Assembly (NCBI GenBank): GCA_964539975.1 | Contig: CAZIKK010000001.1 | Location: 168,792 to 232,791 of the forward strand | From: 38-11 sp964539975 | Lineage (GTDB): Bacteria > Bacillota > Clostridia > Tissierellales > Dethiosulfatibacteraceae | DNA length: 64,000 nucleotides | Direction: 5' to 3' | Shown: positions 36,585 to 46,005 of the stretch, piece after piece | How positions within the stretch are numbered: position 1 is the first letter of the stretch | How the letters are laid out: each line of letters starts with the position of its first letter | Notes under the pieces: generated by a model | Seen by the model: the letters and a program-made list of their open reading frames with translations, nothing else | Told to the model about the DNA's origin: nothing | The model's database searches: none | Made by a program: the position numbers and the translations under genes

Positions 36585-37193
36585 CTATTCTATTATTGAA
36601 TGGTCCGTTGTTTCTGTCAATATATTCAAATTATCCCATATCTGATCTCTGTTTAGTCTTTCTACAGAAGAAAAAGGTATGATTTTTCGATGATCTGAAA
36701 TTCCTAAAGCTTTGCCTACGTCCGCAATATGTTTTTGTCTTCTTCCTTTCGATATTTTATCTGCTTTTGTTGCAATAACAATGCAGTCATAACCAAAATG
36801 ATTAATCCAATTAAACATATCCACATCATTTTTGCCTGGAACATGTCGAATATCAATTAACTGAACAATCCCTTTCAATTGTTTTCGGTTCCTTAAATAA
36901 GATTCAATCAGTCTTCCCCATGCTTCCCTTTCTCGTTTTGATGTCTTTGCATACCCATATCCCGGCAAATCTACCAGCATTTTTGTCTCATTCACAGAAT
37001 AAAAATTGATGGTTTGTGTTTTTCCTGGTTGTCTACTGGTGCGAGCATAGTTCTTTCTATTTATTAATGTGTTCAACAACGATGACTTCCCTACATTCGA
37101 CCTTCCAACAAAAGCAATCTCTGGATAATCTGTTACAGGAAACTGAGTGGCATTGCCTGCTGTCATGAGTAGTTCTACACTCTTAATTTTCAC
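36585..37193 (-). CDS. engB: Ribosome-biogenesis GTPase EngB (YsxC/YihA)
   Basis: 202-residue TrmE-Era-EngA family GTPase needed for large ribosomal subunit assembly. G1 motif GRSNVGKSS (about 30-38), G3 DLPGYG, and G4 TKADK are all present. ATG lies inside the end of lon (11-base overlap), the standard lon-engB order in Firmicutes. Normal length. Confidence 0.97.
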   Translation of the reverse strand: MKIKSVELLMTAGNATQFPVTDYPEIAFVGRSNVGKSSLLNTLINRKNYARTSRQPGKTQTINFYSVNETKMLVDLPGYGYAKTSKREREAWGRLIESYLRNRKQLKGIVQLIDIRHVPGKNDVDMFNWINHFGYDCIVIATKADKISKGRRQKHIADVGKALGISDHRKIIPFSSVERLNRDQIWDNLNILTETTDHSIIE

Positions 37194-39534
37194 TTGGCAC
37201 TCCTTTGATAAGTGTATGCTTCAACACATCGTCCATTGTTTCTACAAGAACAATTTCTACTGCTCTTTTTACATTTCCTGGGAGCTTGTCTGCATCTTTT
37301 TCGTTCTCTTTGGGTAAAAGGACTTTCTTTATACCTGCTCTTTTTGCCGCCAGTACCTTCTCTTTGACACCACCAATTGGCAAGACTCTTCCTCTCAAGG
37401 TTATTTCTCCAGTCATAGCAACATCTTTGCTTACTGGCACCTGTGTCAATGCTGATACTACCGCTGTTGCTATTGTTATCCCAGCAGATGGGCCATCTTT
37501 TGGAATGGCACCTTCCGGAACATGCACATGAATGTCTTTGTTTTTATAAAAAGCGCCGTCAATATTTAGCCTGTCAATATGTGCTCTAATATAACTCAGG
37601 CCTGCCTGAGCCGATTCTTTCATCACATCTCCCAATTTCCCTGTCAGTTGGATCTTTCCTTCTCCATTCATCACATTGACCTCAATAAAAAGGGTCTCTC
37701 CTCCTACTGCAGTCCATGCCAATCCAGTTGCAACTCCAACTTGATTTTCCTTATCAACTTCTTCGTATCTGAACCGAGGAATTCCTAAATACTTTTCTAG
37801 ATTCCCTACTGTGATCGAAATCGAGTCAATGTCTTGTTCAACAATTTTGACCGCAGCTTTTCGTATAATACTGCCGATTTTTCTTTCAAAGTTCCTAACA
37901 CCCGATTCTCTAGTATACTTTTGGATAATGGCTACCAAAGTGTTCTCAGAAATACGCATCTGTTCGTTTGTGAGCTTATGCTCTTCAAGTTGCTTGGGTA
38001 ACAAATAGCGTGTCCCAATCTGAACTTTTTCTTCGTCTGTATAACCAGATATCTCAATGATTTCCATTCTATCCAACAAGGGCCTAGGTATGGACGCCGT
38101 CGTATTAGCTGTCGTAATGAACATAACTTTTGATAAATCAAAGTCCGTTTCCAAATAATGATCTGTAAACGTATTGTTTTGTTCTGGGTCTAGTACTTCG
38201 AGTAAAGCTGAAGCCGGGTCTCCTCTGAAATCGCTGGCCAATTTGTCTATCTCATCAAACAGAAAAACTGGATTATTTGACTTCACTTTCGAGATATTGG
38301 AAATAATTCGCCCAGGAATAGCACCGATATATGTTCTTCGATGTCCTCGAATCTCCGCTTCATCCCGAACACCACCTAATGACATCCTGATGAATTTTCT
38401 ATCCAATGCACGTGAAATCGACTTTGCAATAGAGGTTTTTCCAACTCCTGGAGGTCCAACCAGACATATAATTGGACTTTTCATTTTTGGGTTTAGCTGT
38501 CTCACAGCCAAAAATTCGAGTATTCTTTCCTTTACTTCTTCCAGCCCATAGTGATCTTCTTCTAGCACTTGCCGGGCACGGGTAATGTTTTTGTTGTCTT
38601 TGGTCGATTTGTTCCAGGGCAAATCAATCAACCAATCTAGGTACGTTCTTATAACTCCTGCTTCAGGAGAAGAGGGGTTGATTTTCATAAGCCTTTCTGC
38701 TTCTTTTTCAGCTTTAGCTTTGGCATCTTTTGTCATCTTTGCTTTTCTGATTTTCTCGAAGTATGCCTCTACCTCATCTGATAGATCGCTTTCTTCACCT
38801 AACTCTCTTTGAATCGCCTTCATCTGTTCTTTAAGATAGTATTCCTTCTGAAACTGATTAATCTGCTTCCTCACTCTTTGGTTGATTGTCTCTTCTAACT
38901 CAATCACTTTTATTTCTTGTTGAATGTAGACTTCCAATTTTTCCAATCGGTCATAAGGATTCAGTGTCTCTAATAAATTCTGTTTCTGTGCGGGTTTCAG
39001 AAAAATATAGGAAACAACAATATCTGATAAGCGTTCAGGGTTTTCTATCTCATTGACAGAGAGAATGGCATCGTCTGGAATTTTAGGGTTGATTTCACAG
39101 TAAGCTTCAAAAGATTCTTTGACCAAACGCATCATCGCGTCTAGCTTTTCATCTATCTCCAAACTGTCTTCTACATAAAGATACTCTTCAATTTCAGTTT
39201 TTATGTACATCTCCTGATCAACAATTCTAATAATCCTACCGCGATTAAGTCCTTCAACAAGGACTCTAATATTGTCTCCAGGCATTTTCAACATCTGTTT
39301 TACTTTGCATATCACCCCAAACATATAGTAATCTTCTTCGTTGGGATTATCAACATTTGCATCCTTTTGAGATGTCAGAAATATCATCGAGTCATCCATC
39401 ATCGCCTCTTCTAAAGCATTGATGGACTTGTCTCTTCCTACATCAAAGTGTATCACCATTCCAGGAAATATATGCATGCCACGTAAAGGAATCATCGGCA
39501 GTGTTTTTTTGTTAATGCTGTAACTTACTGTCAT
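37183..39534 (-). CDS. lon: ATP-dependent protease Lon (LonA)
   Basis: 783 residues. N-terminal substrate-binding LAN domain (about 10-205), coiled linker, AAA+ module with Walker A GPPGVGKT (360-367) and Walker B VFLFDEIDK, and the serine-lysine protease domain with Ser683 in KDGPSAGIT and Lys724 in GGVKEKVLAAKRAG. Degrades damaged and regulatory proteins in the cytosol. It has its own promoter downstream of the clpX terminator, so it can be expressed apart from tig-clpP-clpX. Confidence 0.98.
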   Translation of the reverse strand: MTVSYSINKKTLPMIPLRGMHIFPGMVIHFDVGRDKSINALEEAMMDDSMIFLTSQKDANVDNPNEEDYYMFGVICKVKQMLKMPGDNIRVLVEGLNRGRIIRIVDQEMYIKTEIEEYLYVEDSLEIDEKLDAMMRLVKESFEAYCEINPKIPDDAILSVNEIENPERLSDIVVSYIFLKPAQKQNLLETLNPYDRLEKLEVYIQQEIKVIELEETINQRVRKQINQFQKEYYLKEQMKAIQRELGEESDLSDEVEAYFEKIRKAKMTKDAKAKAEKEAERLMKINPSSPEAGVIRTYLDWLIDLPWNKSTKDNKNITRARQVLEEDHYGLEEVKERILEFLAVRQLNPKMKSPIICLVGPPGVGKTSIAKSISRALDRKFIRMSLGGVRDEAEIRGHRRTYIGAIPGRIISNISKVKSNNPVFLFDEIDKLASDFRGDPASALLEVLDPEQNNTFTDHYLETDFDLSKVMFITTANTTASIPRPLLDRMEIIEISGYTDEEKVQIGTRYLLPKQLEEHKLTNEQMRISENTLVAIIQKYTRESGVRNFERKIGSIIRKAAVKIVEQDIDSISITVGNLEKYLGIPRFRYEEVDKENQVGVATGLAWTAVGGETLFIEVNVMNGEGKIQLTGKLGDVMKESAQAGLSYIRAHIDRLNIDGAFYKNKDIHVHVPEGAIPKDGPSAGITIATAVVSALTQVPVSKDVAMTGEITLRGRVLPIGGVKEKVLAAKRAGIKKVLLPKENEKDADKLPGNVKRAVEIVLVETMDDVLKHTLIKGVPSEN

Positions 39535-39569
39535 TTTATCGACTCCATTCTTTTATTTTTTGCATTGCC

Positions 39570-39598
39570 ATTTTATCAGTATTTCTTCGTTTATTCAA
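39570..39598 (-). promoter_or_regulatory. lon promoter
   Basis: Minus-strand TTGAAT (39593-39598), 17-base spacer, TAAAAT (39570-39575). It sits just past the clpX terminator, separating lon-engB from tig-clpP-clpX. Confidence 0.75.
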
Positions 39599-39601
39599 CT
39601 G

Positions 39602-39626
39602 AAAAAATGCCTTTTTAGGCATTTTT
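39602..39626. terminator. Terminator at the end of clpX
   Basis: AAAAATGCCT and AGGCATTTTT form a stem around a four-base loop, with T runs on either strand. It includes the clpX stop codon (39615-39617). Confidence 0.85.
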
Positions 39627-40892
39627 CAGTATGTTATCGCTATCTTGAGTTTTCTTTTTTCTTGCATTGGCGCTTAAAACCAATGTTGGCTCCATTTTGT
39701 TAAGAATGGTATCTCGGGTAATGATACACTTTTCTATATCATCTCTAGATGGAATTTCAAACATAATGTCTGTCATCACTTTTTCCAAGATCCCTCTCAA
39801 ACCACGTGCACCTGTCTTGATTTTCAACGCCTCTTTTGCAATGGCTTCTAGTGCACCTTTTTCAATTTCTAACTCAACTCCGTCTATTCTAAATAGTTCT
39901 TTGTATTGCTCAACGAGATTGTTTTTCGTCGTTGTCATGATCTGGATCAATGCTTCTTCGTCCAACTCTTTCAAGGTGACAATCATTGGCATTCTACCCA
40001 CAAACTCTGGAATGAGGCCGTAACGAAGAAGGTCCTCTGCTTGGACATGAGAAATTAGCTCACTGAATGATTTTTCCTTGTTGTTGCTCACATCAGATCC
40101 AAATCCCATGGCTTTTTTGCCAATTCTTTTTTGAATGATTTTGTCTAGCCCATCAAATGCACCACCAAGTATAAACAAAATATTTGTGGTGTCAATCTGT
40201 ATGAATTCTTGATGAGGATGCTTTCTTCCACCCTGGGGTGGCACATTCGCGACCGTCCCTTCCAGGATTTTCAACAATGCTTGTTGAACACCCTCTCCAC
40301 TAACATCTCTAGTAATGGAAGGGTTGTCTCCTCTGCGTGATATTTTGTCAATTTCATCAATGTAAATAATGCCTCTTTCAGCCGATTCAATATCATAATC
40401 TGCCGCTTGTATCAGCCTTAAAATAATATTTTCAACATCTTCACCAACATATCCTGCTTCTGTCAATGAAGTAGCATCTGCAATGGCAAAAGGAACATTC
40501 AACATTTTTGCCAAAATTTGTGCCAAATATGTTTTACCACTACCTGTGGGACCTAAAACCAAGATATTGGTTTTCTGGATTTCAACCCCTTTTGTTTTCT
40601 TCTTTTTGTTAATTCGCTTGTAATGATTATAAACAGCCACCGCTAACGCTTTTTTTGCATCATCTTGCTTAATAACATATCCATCTAAAAAATCCTTTAT
40701 CTCTTTCGGTTTTGGTAGCTTATTGAACTCTTCGTCTTCCAAGAAGTCCATTTCTTCATCAATTATTTCTTTGCACAACTCAACACATTCATTGCAGATA
40801 TACACATTAGGACCAGCAATCAATCTTTTGACTTGCTCTTGTGTCTTTCCACAAAATGAACACCTAAGCTGTTTGTCATCATGTTTTGACAT
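39615..40892 (-). CDS. clpX: ClpXP protease ATP-binding unfoldase ClpX
   Basis: Unfolds substrates and threads them into ClpP. About 425 residues. An N-terminal zinc-binding domain has Cys11, Cys14, Cys33 and Cys36; the AAA+ module has Walker A GPTGSGKT (113-120), Walker B IIYIDEIDK, and pore loop GYVGED. The ClpP-contacting IGF-type loop appears as MGFGSDV. I start at ATG 40890-40892, seven bases after AAAGGAG; a GTG one codon earlier is too close to it. Ten bases separate it from clpP. Confidence 0.98.
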   Translation of the reverse strand: MSKHDDKQLRCSFCGKTQEQVKRLIAGPNVYICNECVELCKEIIDEEMDFLEDEEFNKLPKPKEIKDFLDGYVIKQDDAKKALAVAVYNHYKRINKKKKTKGVEIQKTNILVLGPTGSGKTYLAQILAKMLNVPFAIADATSLTEAGYVGEDVENIILRLIQAADYDIESAERGIIYIDEIDKISRRGDNPSITRDVSGEGVQQALLKILEGTVANVPPQGGRKHPHQEFIQIDTTNILFILGGAFDGLDKIIQKRIGKKAMGFGSDVSNNKEKSFSELISHVQAEDLLRYGLIPEFVGRMPMIVTLKELDEEALIQIMTTTKNNLVEQYKELFRIDGVELEIEKGALEAIAKEALKIKTGARGLRGILEKVMTDIMFEIPSRDDIEKCIITRDTILNKMEPTLVLSANARKKKTQDSDNILKNA

Positions 40893-40904
40893 CACAGCGC
40901 TCCT

Positions 40905-41486
40905 TTATTTTCTTGTGATCACTTCATCAATCAAACCGTATTCTTTGGCCTCTATAGATGAAAGAAAATGATCTCTTTCTGTATCCTTTGCGATTCTATC
41001 AACGGGTTGCCCTGTGTTTTCAGCCAAAATCCGGTTCAGATCGCTTTTCATTTTCAAAATTCTTTTTGCTTGGATTTCGATATCCGTTGCTTGCCCTTGA
41101 GAACCACCTGATGGTTGGTGGATCATGATCTCTGCATTTGGCAAGGCAAACCGTTTGCCTTTTTTTCCAGCAGCCAACAGAAAAGCTCCCATACTTGCAG
41201 CCATTCCAATGCAAATAGTTGACACATCTGGTTTGATATACTGCATCGTATCATATATGGCAAATCCAGATGTGATGGATCCTCCTGGGCTGTTAATATA
41301 TAATTGGATATCCTTGTCAGGATCCTCCGCTTCTAAAAACAGTAGTTGAGCAACAATCAAACTGGCTGTTACATCATTGACTTGCTCACCCAAAAAAATA
41401 ATTCTTTCTTTCAATAATCGAGAATAAATATCGTAAGATCTTTCTCCTCTTCCTGTTTGTTCAATTACATAAGGTACTAATGGCAT
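40905..41486 (-). CDS. clpP: ATP-dependent Clp protease proteolytic subunit
   Basis: Serine peptidase chamber used with ClpX. 193 residues from ATG 41484-41486, which lies eight bases after GGAGG; a GTG three codons earlier overlaps that site. The catalytic triad is Ser98 in GMAASMGA, His123 in MIHQPSGG and Asp172 in TERDHF. Normal length, between tig and clpX. Confidence 0.98.
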   Translation of the reverse strand: MPLVPYVIEQTGRGERSYDIYSRLLKERIIFLGEQVNDVTASLIVAQLLFLEAEDPDKDIQLYINSPGGSITSGFAIYDTMQYIKPDVSTICIGMAASMGAFLLAAGKKGKRFALPNAEIMIHQPSGGSQGQATDIEIQAKRILKMKSDLNRILAENTGQPVDRIAKDTERDHFLSSIEAKEYGLIDEVITRK

Positions 41487-41500
41487 ATGAGACACCTCCG

Positions 41501-42829
41501 TTAAGCTTCCGCTTTTTCTTCTGTATTTTTCTTTTCAACAAATTTCACCGTGTCCGCTAAATATTCAATTGCTTTTTTTCTTTGGATGTTACCCTTTAGG
41601 TAATCCAAACTCTGCGTCTTTAAGTTTTCTTTAAACTCTTGCAATTTTTCTTCTTCTTCTATTTTATAGGATTGCGCTAGCTTTTCAAGTTCTTGGTCGA
41701 TCTCATCATCGCCAACTTCAAAATCCTTTTCATTTATCAATTTTTCAATGACTAACTCTGTTTTTGCACTAACTGCAGCTTGAGGCCTAATGCTATTGCG
41801 CAAACCATCTGCATTGGCACCCATCATCTTATAATAATCATCTAAGTTTATGCCTTGCATCGTCATTTGTTGTTCAAAATTCTTTATCTGATAGTCTATC
41901 TCTTTTTCAACTAGGACTTCTGGTACTTCCACTTGGCTAGCCTCTACAAAAGCACTTACAGCTGCGTTTTGTTTGCCAACTAATTCGTTGTCTTTTGCTC
42001 TTTTCTCCATGTTTTCTCTTGTGTCTTTCCGCAACTCTTCCATTGTATCAAATTCACTGACATCTTTTGCGAATTCATCGTCTAGTTCCGGTAATTCTTT
42101 TTCCTTTATTTCATGTATGGTCACCTTGAAAATGGCTTCTTTACCTGCCAAATCTTCTGATTGATACGCTTCTGGAAATACGACAGGTACTTCAACTTCA
42201 ATACCAGACTCTTTTCCAATCAAACCTTCTTCAAAACCAGGTATAAATGATCCTGACCCGATTTCCAATGTATGATTGTCTGCCGTTCCTCCCTCAAATT
42301 GTTCTTCTCCAACAAAACCTTTGTAATCAATGACCACTGTATCGCCATCTTTGACAGGCCTGTCTTTTACATCAATCATCCTTGCATTTTGTTCTTGCAT
42401 TTGTTTTATTGCAACGTCAACATCTTCATCCGTAACTTCATGTACCACTTTTTCTGCTTCAACTTCTTCAGGATTAGCTAGTTGTACTTCTGGAAGTATT
42501 TCCACCTCAGCAGCAACTAAAACATTCTGTCCCTCTTCGAGTTCCTTAATATCTACTTTAGGTGTGTTGATGGGATCTAATTCCAACGCTTTAAGAGCCT
42601 CTTCGTAAGCATCTGGTAAAGCAATGTCCAAAGCGTCTTGATAAAATATTTCCTTCCCATAATTCATCTCAATAATTTTGCGTGGTGCTTTCCCTTTTCT
42701 GAATCCAGGAATATTGATTCTTCCTCTCATTTTAAGATAAGCTTTTTGCAAGCTTTTCTCAAACTCGTCCTTAGGAATCTCAAATTCTATTGACACAACG
42801 TTCTTCTCTTGGTTGACTATTTTAGCCAT
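41501..42829 (-). CDS. tig: Trigger factor
   Basis: Ribosome-bound chaperone and prolyl isomerase, 442 residues. N-terminal ribosome-binding domain with the signature GFRKGKAPRKI (about 43-53), an FKBP domain (about 160-240, DGDTVVIDYKGF to FEEGLIGKESG), and a C-terminal helical chaperone body ending in an acidic, Lys-rich tail. I chose ATG 42827-42829 because AAGGAGG lies just upstream; an in-frame ATG eight codons earlier overlaps that site. First gene of tig-clpP-clpX. Confidence 0.98.
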   Translation of the reverse strand: MAKIVNQEKNVVSIEFEIPKDEFEKSLQKAYLKMRGRINIPGFRKGKAPRKIIEMNYGKEIFYQDALDIALPDAYEEALKALELDPINTPKVDIKELEEGQNVLVAAEVEILPEVQLANPEEVEAEKVVHEVTDEDVDVAIKQMQEQNARMIDVKDRPVKDGDTVVIDYKGFVGEEQFEGGTADNHTLEIGSGSFIPGFEEGLIGKESGIEVEVPVVFPEAYQSEDLAGKEAIFKVTIHEIKEKELPELDDEFAKDVSEFDTMEELRKDTRENMEKRAKDNELVGKQNAAVSAFVEASQVEVPEVLVEKEIDYQIKNFEQQMTMQGINLDDYYKMMGANADGLRNSIRPQAAVSAKTELVIEKLINEKDFEVGDDEIDQELEKLAQSYKIEEEEKLQEFKENLKTQSLDYLKGNIQRKKAIEYLADTVKFVEKKNTEEKAEA

Positions 42830-42898
42830 TTTGTTCCTCCTTAATTTAAGCATTTATTATAGATTGCCTTATTATTGATTTTCCAACACTAAAACAGA

Positions 42899-42913
42899 AC
42901 TTACGCCGTAAGT
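42899..42913. promoter_or_regulatory. 15-bp perfect palindrome at the tig operon start site
   Basis: ACTTACG-C-CGTAAGT is a perfect 7-1-7 inverted repeat lying at about +3 to +17 from the predicted tig transcription start. It could be an operator, or a 5' hairpin that stabilises the mRNA. It does not match the CIRCE or CtsR consensus as I know them. Confidence 0.5.
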
Positions 42914-42922
42914 CATCTCAAT

Positions 42923-42950
42923 ATTATATCATATACTCTACTAATATCAA
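42923..42950 (-). promoter_or_regulatory. Promoter of tig-clpP-clpX
   Basis: Minus-strand TTGATA (42945-42950), 16-base spacer, TATAAT (42923-42928). A second TATAAT at 42856-42861, nearer the gene, has only a poorly spaced -35 (TTGGAA, 19 bases). Confidence 0.7.
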
Positions 42951-43001
42951 CTATTTTATGAAGCCTTTCCCCATTTGGTTGCCTTCAAGTTTAAAAACTT
43001 A

Positions 43002-43029
43002 TTGTATTCTCGAAAGATTCCACTATAAT
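43002..43029 (+). promoter_or_regulatory. asnA promoter
   Basis: TTGTAT (43002-43007), 16-base spacer, TATAAT (43024-43029), about 29 bases before the asnA ATG. Confidence 0.6.
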
Positions 43030-43057
43030 ATAATGTATGATTAATCTGGAGGTTGAC

Positions 43058-44071
43058 ATGTCCGAAAAAATATTGTACCCATCAAACTACGATCCAAAGT
43101 TGGATGTTCGAGAAACTGAAGTTGCGATAAAAAAAATCAAAGACTTCTTCGAATCCAGCTTGGCTTTTCAATTGAACCTGATCCGTGTTTCTGCTCCATT
43201 ATTTGTTGCGCCTGAAACAGGGTTAAATGACAATTTAAATGGTTATGAGCGTCCTGTTGCTTTTACAGTCAAAGATTTATATGAGAAAAAAGTTGAAATC
43301 GTTCAATCCTTGGCAAAATGGAAAAGAATGGCACTTCATAAATATGGATTTACTCACAACGAAGGTCTTTATACAGATATGAATGCCATTAGAAGAGATG
43401 AGGAACTTGACAACTTGCACTCAATTTATGTTGATCAGTGGGACTGGGAAAAAATCGTCTCTCCTGAAGAGCGATCTGTTGATTATTTAAAAAAAACGGT
43501 TACAAGCATCTACAAAAGCCTGAAGGATTTAGATGCTTTTGTGGCCAATGAGTACGATTGTTTCTCAGAGATTTTGCCAGACAACATTACCTTCATAACC
43601 GCACAAGAATTGGAAGATGCTTTTCCTAAGTTGACACCAAAAGAGCGAGAATGCGAGATCGCAAAGCGCCATAGAGCGGTTTTCATACTTGGCATTGGAG
43701 ATGAGTTAAATTCTGGCACCAAACATGATGGCAGAGCTCCTGACTATGATGATTGGAAGCTCAATGGTGACATCATACTTTGGAACCCTATCTTGTCACT
43801 AGGTTTAGAAATATCTTCAATGGGAATACGAGTGGATAGCCAATCTTTAGAAAGGCAACTTTCATTGACAGGCGACGTCGATAGAAAATCTTTAGAATAC
43901 CATCGTATGATTCTTAATGATCAACTTCCTCTCACTGTTGGTGGTGGTATTGGACAGTCACGATTGTGCCAATTCTTTTTAAGAAAAGCTCACATAGGAG
44001 AAGTTCAATCATCCATTTGGCCAACGGATATGAAAATCGAATGTGAAAAGCGCAATATCTTTCTACTATAA
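43058..44071 (+). CDS. asnA: Aspartate--ammonia ligase (asparagine synthetase A)
   Basis: Makes asparagine from aspartate, ammonia and ATP. 337 residues, the usual AsnA length, with a class II synthetase fold. Recognisable segments are IRVSAPLFV near the N-terminus, LYTDMNAIRRDEELDNLHSIYVDQWDWEK and GGGIGQSRLCQFFLRKAHIGEVQ near the C-terminus. I start at ATG 43058, five bases after TGGAGG; an in-frame ATG at 43037 lacks a site. Single gene with its own promoter and terminator. Confidence 0.98.
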   Translation: MSEKILYPSNYDPKLDVRETEVAIKKIKDFFESSLAFQLNLIRVSAPLFVAPETGLNDNLNGYERPVAFTVKDLYEKKVEIVQSLAKWKRMALHKYGFTHNEGLYTDMNAIRRDEELDNLHSIYVDQWDWEKIVSPEERSVDYLKKTVTSIYKSLKDLDAFVANEYDCFSEILPDNITFITAQELEDAFPKLTPKERECEIAKRHRAVFILGIGDELNSGTKHDGRAPDYDDWKLNGDIILWNPILSLGLEISSMGIRVDSQSLERQLSLTGDVDRKSLEYHRMILNDQLPLTVGGGIGQSRLCQFFLRKAHIGEVQSSIWPTDMKIECEKRNIFLL

Positions 44072-44075
44072 ATGG

Positions 44076-44112
44076 AATGGAGGTGATTACTTCTAATCGC
44101 CTCCATTTTTCT
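44076..44112. terminator. Terminator between asnA and the ABC-F gene
   Basis: AATGGAGGTGATTA pairs with TAATCGCCTCCATT around CTTC, followed by TTT on the plus strand. The minus-strand arm contains the stop codon of the ABC-F gene. Confidence 0.85.
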
Positions 44113-45994
44113 CCAAAATTTCACTTAAATATGCCCACCTTTCAAGTTTTTCTTCAATCCTCTTCACTATTTTTTCTTTTTTTTCGTAGTATTCTTGTAG
44201 AGCCACGTAATCATCCACCATTTTCCCCATACTTTCTTCAATATGATCCTTGGTGTTTTCTAATTCTTCAATTTCTCCTTCTATACTCTCCAACTCCCGC
44301 TTTTCAAGGTAAGTCAATCGTCTGTTGCGCAACTCGTTTGAACAAGGTATCCCTTTTTTTCTTTTTTCACGGAATTGCTTTTCCAACCCCTCATTCCTAG
44401 TTTGTTTATAGGTTAAGTAATCTGAAAAGTTGCCTGTGTGGATATCGATATGACCATTTTCTTCAAACGCAAAAATAACATTGCATATTTTGTCAAGAAA
44501 ATATCGATCATGTGACACAACCACAACAGGTCCTGGGAAATCTATTAAATAGGTTTCTAGTACTTCCAAAGTCATTAAGTCCAAATTATTCGTAGGCTCG
44601 TCCAAAAGAATCATATTGGGCGCTTGAACCAATTTTCCCAACAAGCTAAGTCGTCTTTTTTCTCCTCCTGACAACTTGCTGATGTAAGTGTATTGCGTTT
44701 CTGTTGAAAACAAAAATCTTTCTAACATCTTATTTGGTGTCACGTTTTGCCAATAATCTGTTCCAATGCAATCCCCTATATTCCGAACATATTCTATCAC
44801 TCTCAGTCCTTCATCAAGATCCTCATTTTCTTGAGAAAAGAAGCCAATTCGTACCGTTTGACCTCTAAGTATTTCGCCTTTATCTGGCAAGATATCTCCT
44901 GCAATCATTTTGAGCAAAGTTGTTTTACCAGACCCATTCTTTCCTATTATACCTATTCGATCACTTTTTTTGACGACATAATTAAGATTCGTGATTAAAA
45001 ATTTGTCAGAATACGCCTTCTCTATATCTTTTAATTCTAAAACCGACTTTCCTAGTCTAATCGACAATGTCGGTAGCTCAAGAGACTCATTCGATTCTTG
45101 TTTTGCATTCAACTCTTCTTCCAATTTATCGAATCTTTGTATCCTCGCTTTTTGCTTGGTTGCTCTTGCTTGGGGACTCTTCCTCATCCATTCTTGTTCT
45201 TGTTTAAACAATTGTTCCGTCTTCTTCAATTCAGCCAATTGATTCATTTGTCTTATCTGTTTTTTTTCTTTGAATTCAGTGAAATTTCCACCATATTTGT
45301 ATAGCTCACCGTTATCTAATTCTAAAATATGATTGGTCACTCGATCTAAAAAGAATCGGTCATGCGTAACCATTAATAAAGTGCCCTTTCTAGCTGCCAA
45401 ATATTCCTCCAACCACACAATCATCTCATTGTCCATATGGTTTGTCGGCTCATCTAGAATTAACAAATCCGACTTTCTCAACAAAGAGCTTGCAAGTGCT
45501 ACCCTCTTTCTTTCACCACCTGACAATTCGTTCATATTTTTGTTAAATTCCGTTACTTTCAGCTTTGTCAAAACTGTTTTGACTTCACTTGCAAATGCCC
45601 ACATGTTTTCTATTTCTATTCTAGACTGAACCTCTGATAGTCTTTCTTGTACTTTGAAGTTGCCCTTTGATAATTCAAGCGTCAGCATTTCGTATTCACG
45701 AACCAAGGCCACTTCAGGTTGATCCCCTTCCAACACTTGCTCTATTATCGTCGCATTGCGTGAGTAGAAGGGTTCTTGTGGTAAGTATTCGATGCTTCTA
45801 TTCCCAACAACTATCACTTCTCCTTGGTCACATGTTTCTTCCCCAACTATGAGTTTCAACAAAGTTGACTTGCCGGTACCATTGACGCCAACTAATCCAA
45901 TCTTCTCGCCTTCATTTATATGTAAGGAGACTCCATCTAACAAAATTTTGTCTCCATAAGCTTTATGAATATTTGATAATTTTATGATGTTCAA
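44093..45994 (-). CDS. ABC-F family ATPase (Uup/YfmR-like)
   Basis: Soluble protein with two ABC cassettes and no membrane segment, 633 residues. Walker A motifs are GVNGTGKST (about 37) and GKNGSGKTT (about 345); both halves carry LSGGE signatures and DEPTNHMD/DEPTNNLD. Between them is the linker characteristic of ABC-F translation factors, and the last 80 residues form a coiled coil as in Uup/YfmR. ABC-F members act on stalled ribosomes; some give antibiotic resistance, but the C-terminal coil favours a housekeeping role. Start is TTG 45992-45994, six bases after AAAGGAG. Directly after the VanY gene. Confidence 0.93.
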   Translation of the reverse strand: MNIIKLSNIHKAYGDKILLDGVSLHINEGEKIGLVGVNGTGKSTLLKLIVGEETCDQGEVIVVGNRSIEYLPQEPFYSRNATIIEQVLEGDQPEVALVREYEMLTLELSKGNFKVQERLSEVQSRIEIENMWAFASEVKTVLTKLKVTEFNKNMNELSGGERKRVALASSLLRKSDLLILDEPTNHMDNEMIVWLEEYLAARKGTLLMVTHDRFFLDRVTNHILELDNGELYKYGGNFTEFKEKKQIRQMNQLAELKKTEQLFKQEQEWMRKSPQARATKQKARIQRFDKLEEELNAKQESNESLELPTLSIRLGKSVLELKDIEKAYSDKFLITNLNYVVKKSDRIGIIGKNGSGKTTLLKMIAGDILPDKGEILRGQTVRIGFFSQENEDLDEGLRVIEYVRNIGDCIGTDYWQNVTPNKMLERFLFSTETQYTYISKLSGGEKRRLSLLGKLVQAPNMILLDEPTNNLDLMTLEVLETYLIDFPGPVVVVSHDRYFLDKICNVIFAFEENGHIDIHTGNFSDYLTYKQTRNEGLEKQFREKRKKGIPCSNELRNRRLTYLEKRELESIEGEIEELENTKDHIEESMGKMVDDYVALQEYYEKKEKIVKRIEEKLERWAYLSEILEKNGGD

Positions 45995-46005
45995 TAGTTG
46001 CTCCT

